A stretch of 64,000 nucleotides of DNA. Origin: Sulfuriflexus sp. Its GTDB lineage: Bacteria; Pseudomonadota; Gammaproteobacteria; AKS1. Positions 63,001-64,000 of the stretch are shown one piece after another (within the stretch, counting starts at the first letter, position 1; the number at the start of each line of letters is the position of its first letter). Where the stretch lies: positions 62,001-126,000 of the forward strand of contig JAGLUW010000006.1 in the NCBI GenBank assembly GCA_023134145.1. The letters run 5' to 3'. The notes beneath the pieces were generated by a model. It made no database searches. It was not told the origin of the DNA and saw only the letters and a program-made list of their open reading frames with translations. The position numbers and the translations under genes are program-made.

Positions 63001-63270
63001 TTAGCCAATTGCATATGGGATGTTTTTAAAAAGTTGTACCGTAAAATTAACAATAGTCCCTAACAACCATTGCCCCGCGATAGCCAATACCATCATCGTA
63101 ACCAGCAATTTAGGAATAAAACTCAGGGTCATTTCATTAATTTGCGTTGCCGCTTGAAACATACTCACCGTCAGGCCAACTGCCAAGGCCGGCAACAACA
63201 CAACCGAGACCATAAGAATAATGACATGCAATGCACTTTGCATTATTTGTAGAACATCTTGTGGCGCCAT
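63001..63270 (-). CDS. fliQ: flagellar export gate protein FliQ
   Basis: The 89-residue, two-helix protein has VLLPALAVGLTVSMFQAATQ and INEMTLSFIPKLL, the FliQ signature. It is 9 bases downstream of fliP and upstream of fliR in the conserved fliPQR order. Confidence 0.96.
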   Translation of the reverse strand: MAPQDVLQIMQSALHVIILMVSVVLLPALAVGLTVSMFQAATQINEMTLSFIPKLLVTMMVLAIAGQWLLGTIVNFTVQLFKNIPYAIG

Positions 63271-63279
63271 TTTGCTTTC

Positions 63280-64000
63280 CTATATGTAAAAACTCGTTGC
63301 TAACGTTCCAAGCACGAGAGTCCAACCATCAGCTAATACGAATAGCATGATCTTAAATGGTAATGAAATAATGAGTGGTGATAACATCATCATGCCCATT
63401 GACATCAAAACACTTGCTACAACCAAATCAATAATAAGAAAAGGAACAAATAATAAGAAACCAATTTGAAATGCCGTCTTCAATTCACTCGTAACAAAAG
63501 CAGGAACAAGAATTCTGAATGGAATATCATCAGGCGAAGATATTTCTTCAATTCCCGCAATACTCGCAAACAACTCAATATCTGCCTCACGCGTTTGCAT
63601 CATCATGAATTCACTAATAGGACTTCGTGCCTTTTCTATCGCCTGCCCTGACGTGATAGTTTCATTTAAATATGGCTGTAACGCATCACTATTAACTTTC
63701 TCAAATACAGGCGACATAATGAAAATAGTCATAAAAAGACTCAAACCAATAATGATTTGATTTGTTGGTGCTTGCGTAGTGCCAATCGCAGTACGTAAAA
63801 TAGAAAGCACAATAACAACACGCGTAAAGGCCGTCATCATCATCAATGCCGCTGGCAATACTGTCATCAACGTCATGAGTATTAATATTTGAATACTCAA
63901 GGTATAGGTCTGACCACCCGTATCATTTGTAGTCACAGAAAGAACTGGGATACCCACTTCGGCAAAAGCATTCAAAGGCAAGGAAAGACCTAATGCGATA
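63280..64000 (-). CDS. fliP: flagellar export gate protein FliP, 5' end cut by the window edge
   Basis: The frame stays open to the window edge: before the first internal start candidate at 63981 the codons read IALGLS, then LPLNAFA, the end of a signal peptide, so the gene is partial rather than starting at 63981. The rest shows [56 protein letters not shown] and [19 protein letters not shown], typical of FliP. The start codon and fliO are to the right of the window. Confidence 0.96.
   Translation of the reverse strand, partial: IALGLSLPLNAFAEVGIPVLSVTTNDTGGQTYTLSIQILILMTLMTVLPAALMMMTAFTRVVIVLSILRTAIGTTQAPTNQIIIGLSLFMTIFIMSPVFEKVNSDALQPYLNETITSGQAIEKARSPISEFMMMQTREADIELFASIAGIEEISSPDDIPFRILVPAFVTSELKTAFQIGFLLFVPFLIIDLVVASVLMSMGMMMLSPLIISLPFKIMLFVLADGWTLVLGTLATSFYI

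Overview
The window comes from the chromosome of a free-living, motile gammaproteobacterium of moderate GC content. The evidence for this placement is gene order. apbC/mrp faces metG. rnfABCDGE is followed by nth. A polar-flagellum block runs fliP-fliQ-fliR-flhB-flhA-flhF-flhG-fliA-cheY-cheZ-cheA-cheB-motC-motD-parC-parP-cheW, as in Pseudomonas, Shewanella and Vibrio relatives. MotY and ParC/ParP also point to a polar flagellum with polar chemotaxis arrays. The genus cannot be named from sequence reading alone. No rRNA, tRNA, CRISPR array, complete insertion sequence or prophage was seen.

Layout. 1-1.6 kb holds the end of purM, then purN and a DUF3108 protein. 1.7-9.8 kb is a run of small housekeeping and accessory genes: an orphan histidine kinase, MAPEG, DUF3330 and DsrE-like proteins, an ABC-2 exporter pair, a secreted metallo-beta-lactamase-fold hydrolase, an Old Yellow Enzyme and a metallophosphoesterase. 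9.8-13.7 kb looks accessory. It has a DUF465 protein, a membrane leucine-rich-repeat protein and a regulator that joins winged-helix, GHKL-ATPase and STAS-like domains, with related degenerate inverted repeats scattered between them. 13.0-23.5 kb is core: dcd, apbC, metG, the Rnf complex, nth and DUF1841. 23.6-26.9 kb is an HvfABCD/bufferin-type copper-binding RiPP locus with two tandem precursor genes, an MNIO (DUF692) enzyme, its DUF2063 partner and a DoxX membrane protein. 26.9-32.8 kb holds a GGDEF/EAL protein, argG, motY and two cyclic-nucleotide-binding-domain paralogues. 32.8-37.9 kb is a pyruvate dehydrogenase operon (E1 alpha, E1 beta and a single-chain E2-E3 fusion). 38-45.5 kb has an M17 aminopeptidase, a 1359-residue soluble-adenylyl-cyclase-like protein, a methyltransferase and a pentapeptide-repeat protein. 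45.5-64 kb is flagellar and chemotaxis genes; fliP runs off the right edge.

How the genes work together. The right end builds and steers one polar flagellum: FlhF and FlhG set position and number, FliA is the late sigma factor, FliP/Q/R/FlhB/FlhA form the export gate, CheY/Z/A/B/W signal, MotC/MotD/MotY power rotation, and ParC/ParP place the arrays. A FliA-type promoter is visible before motY, 25 kb from fliA. The two most interesting loci are the two-precursor Hvf cluster, with a private promoter and inverted repeat before the second precursor, and the three-domain regulator at 11.9 kb. The promoter of that regulator is built from its own 21-bp-spaced repeats.
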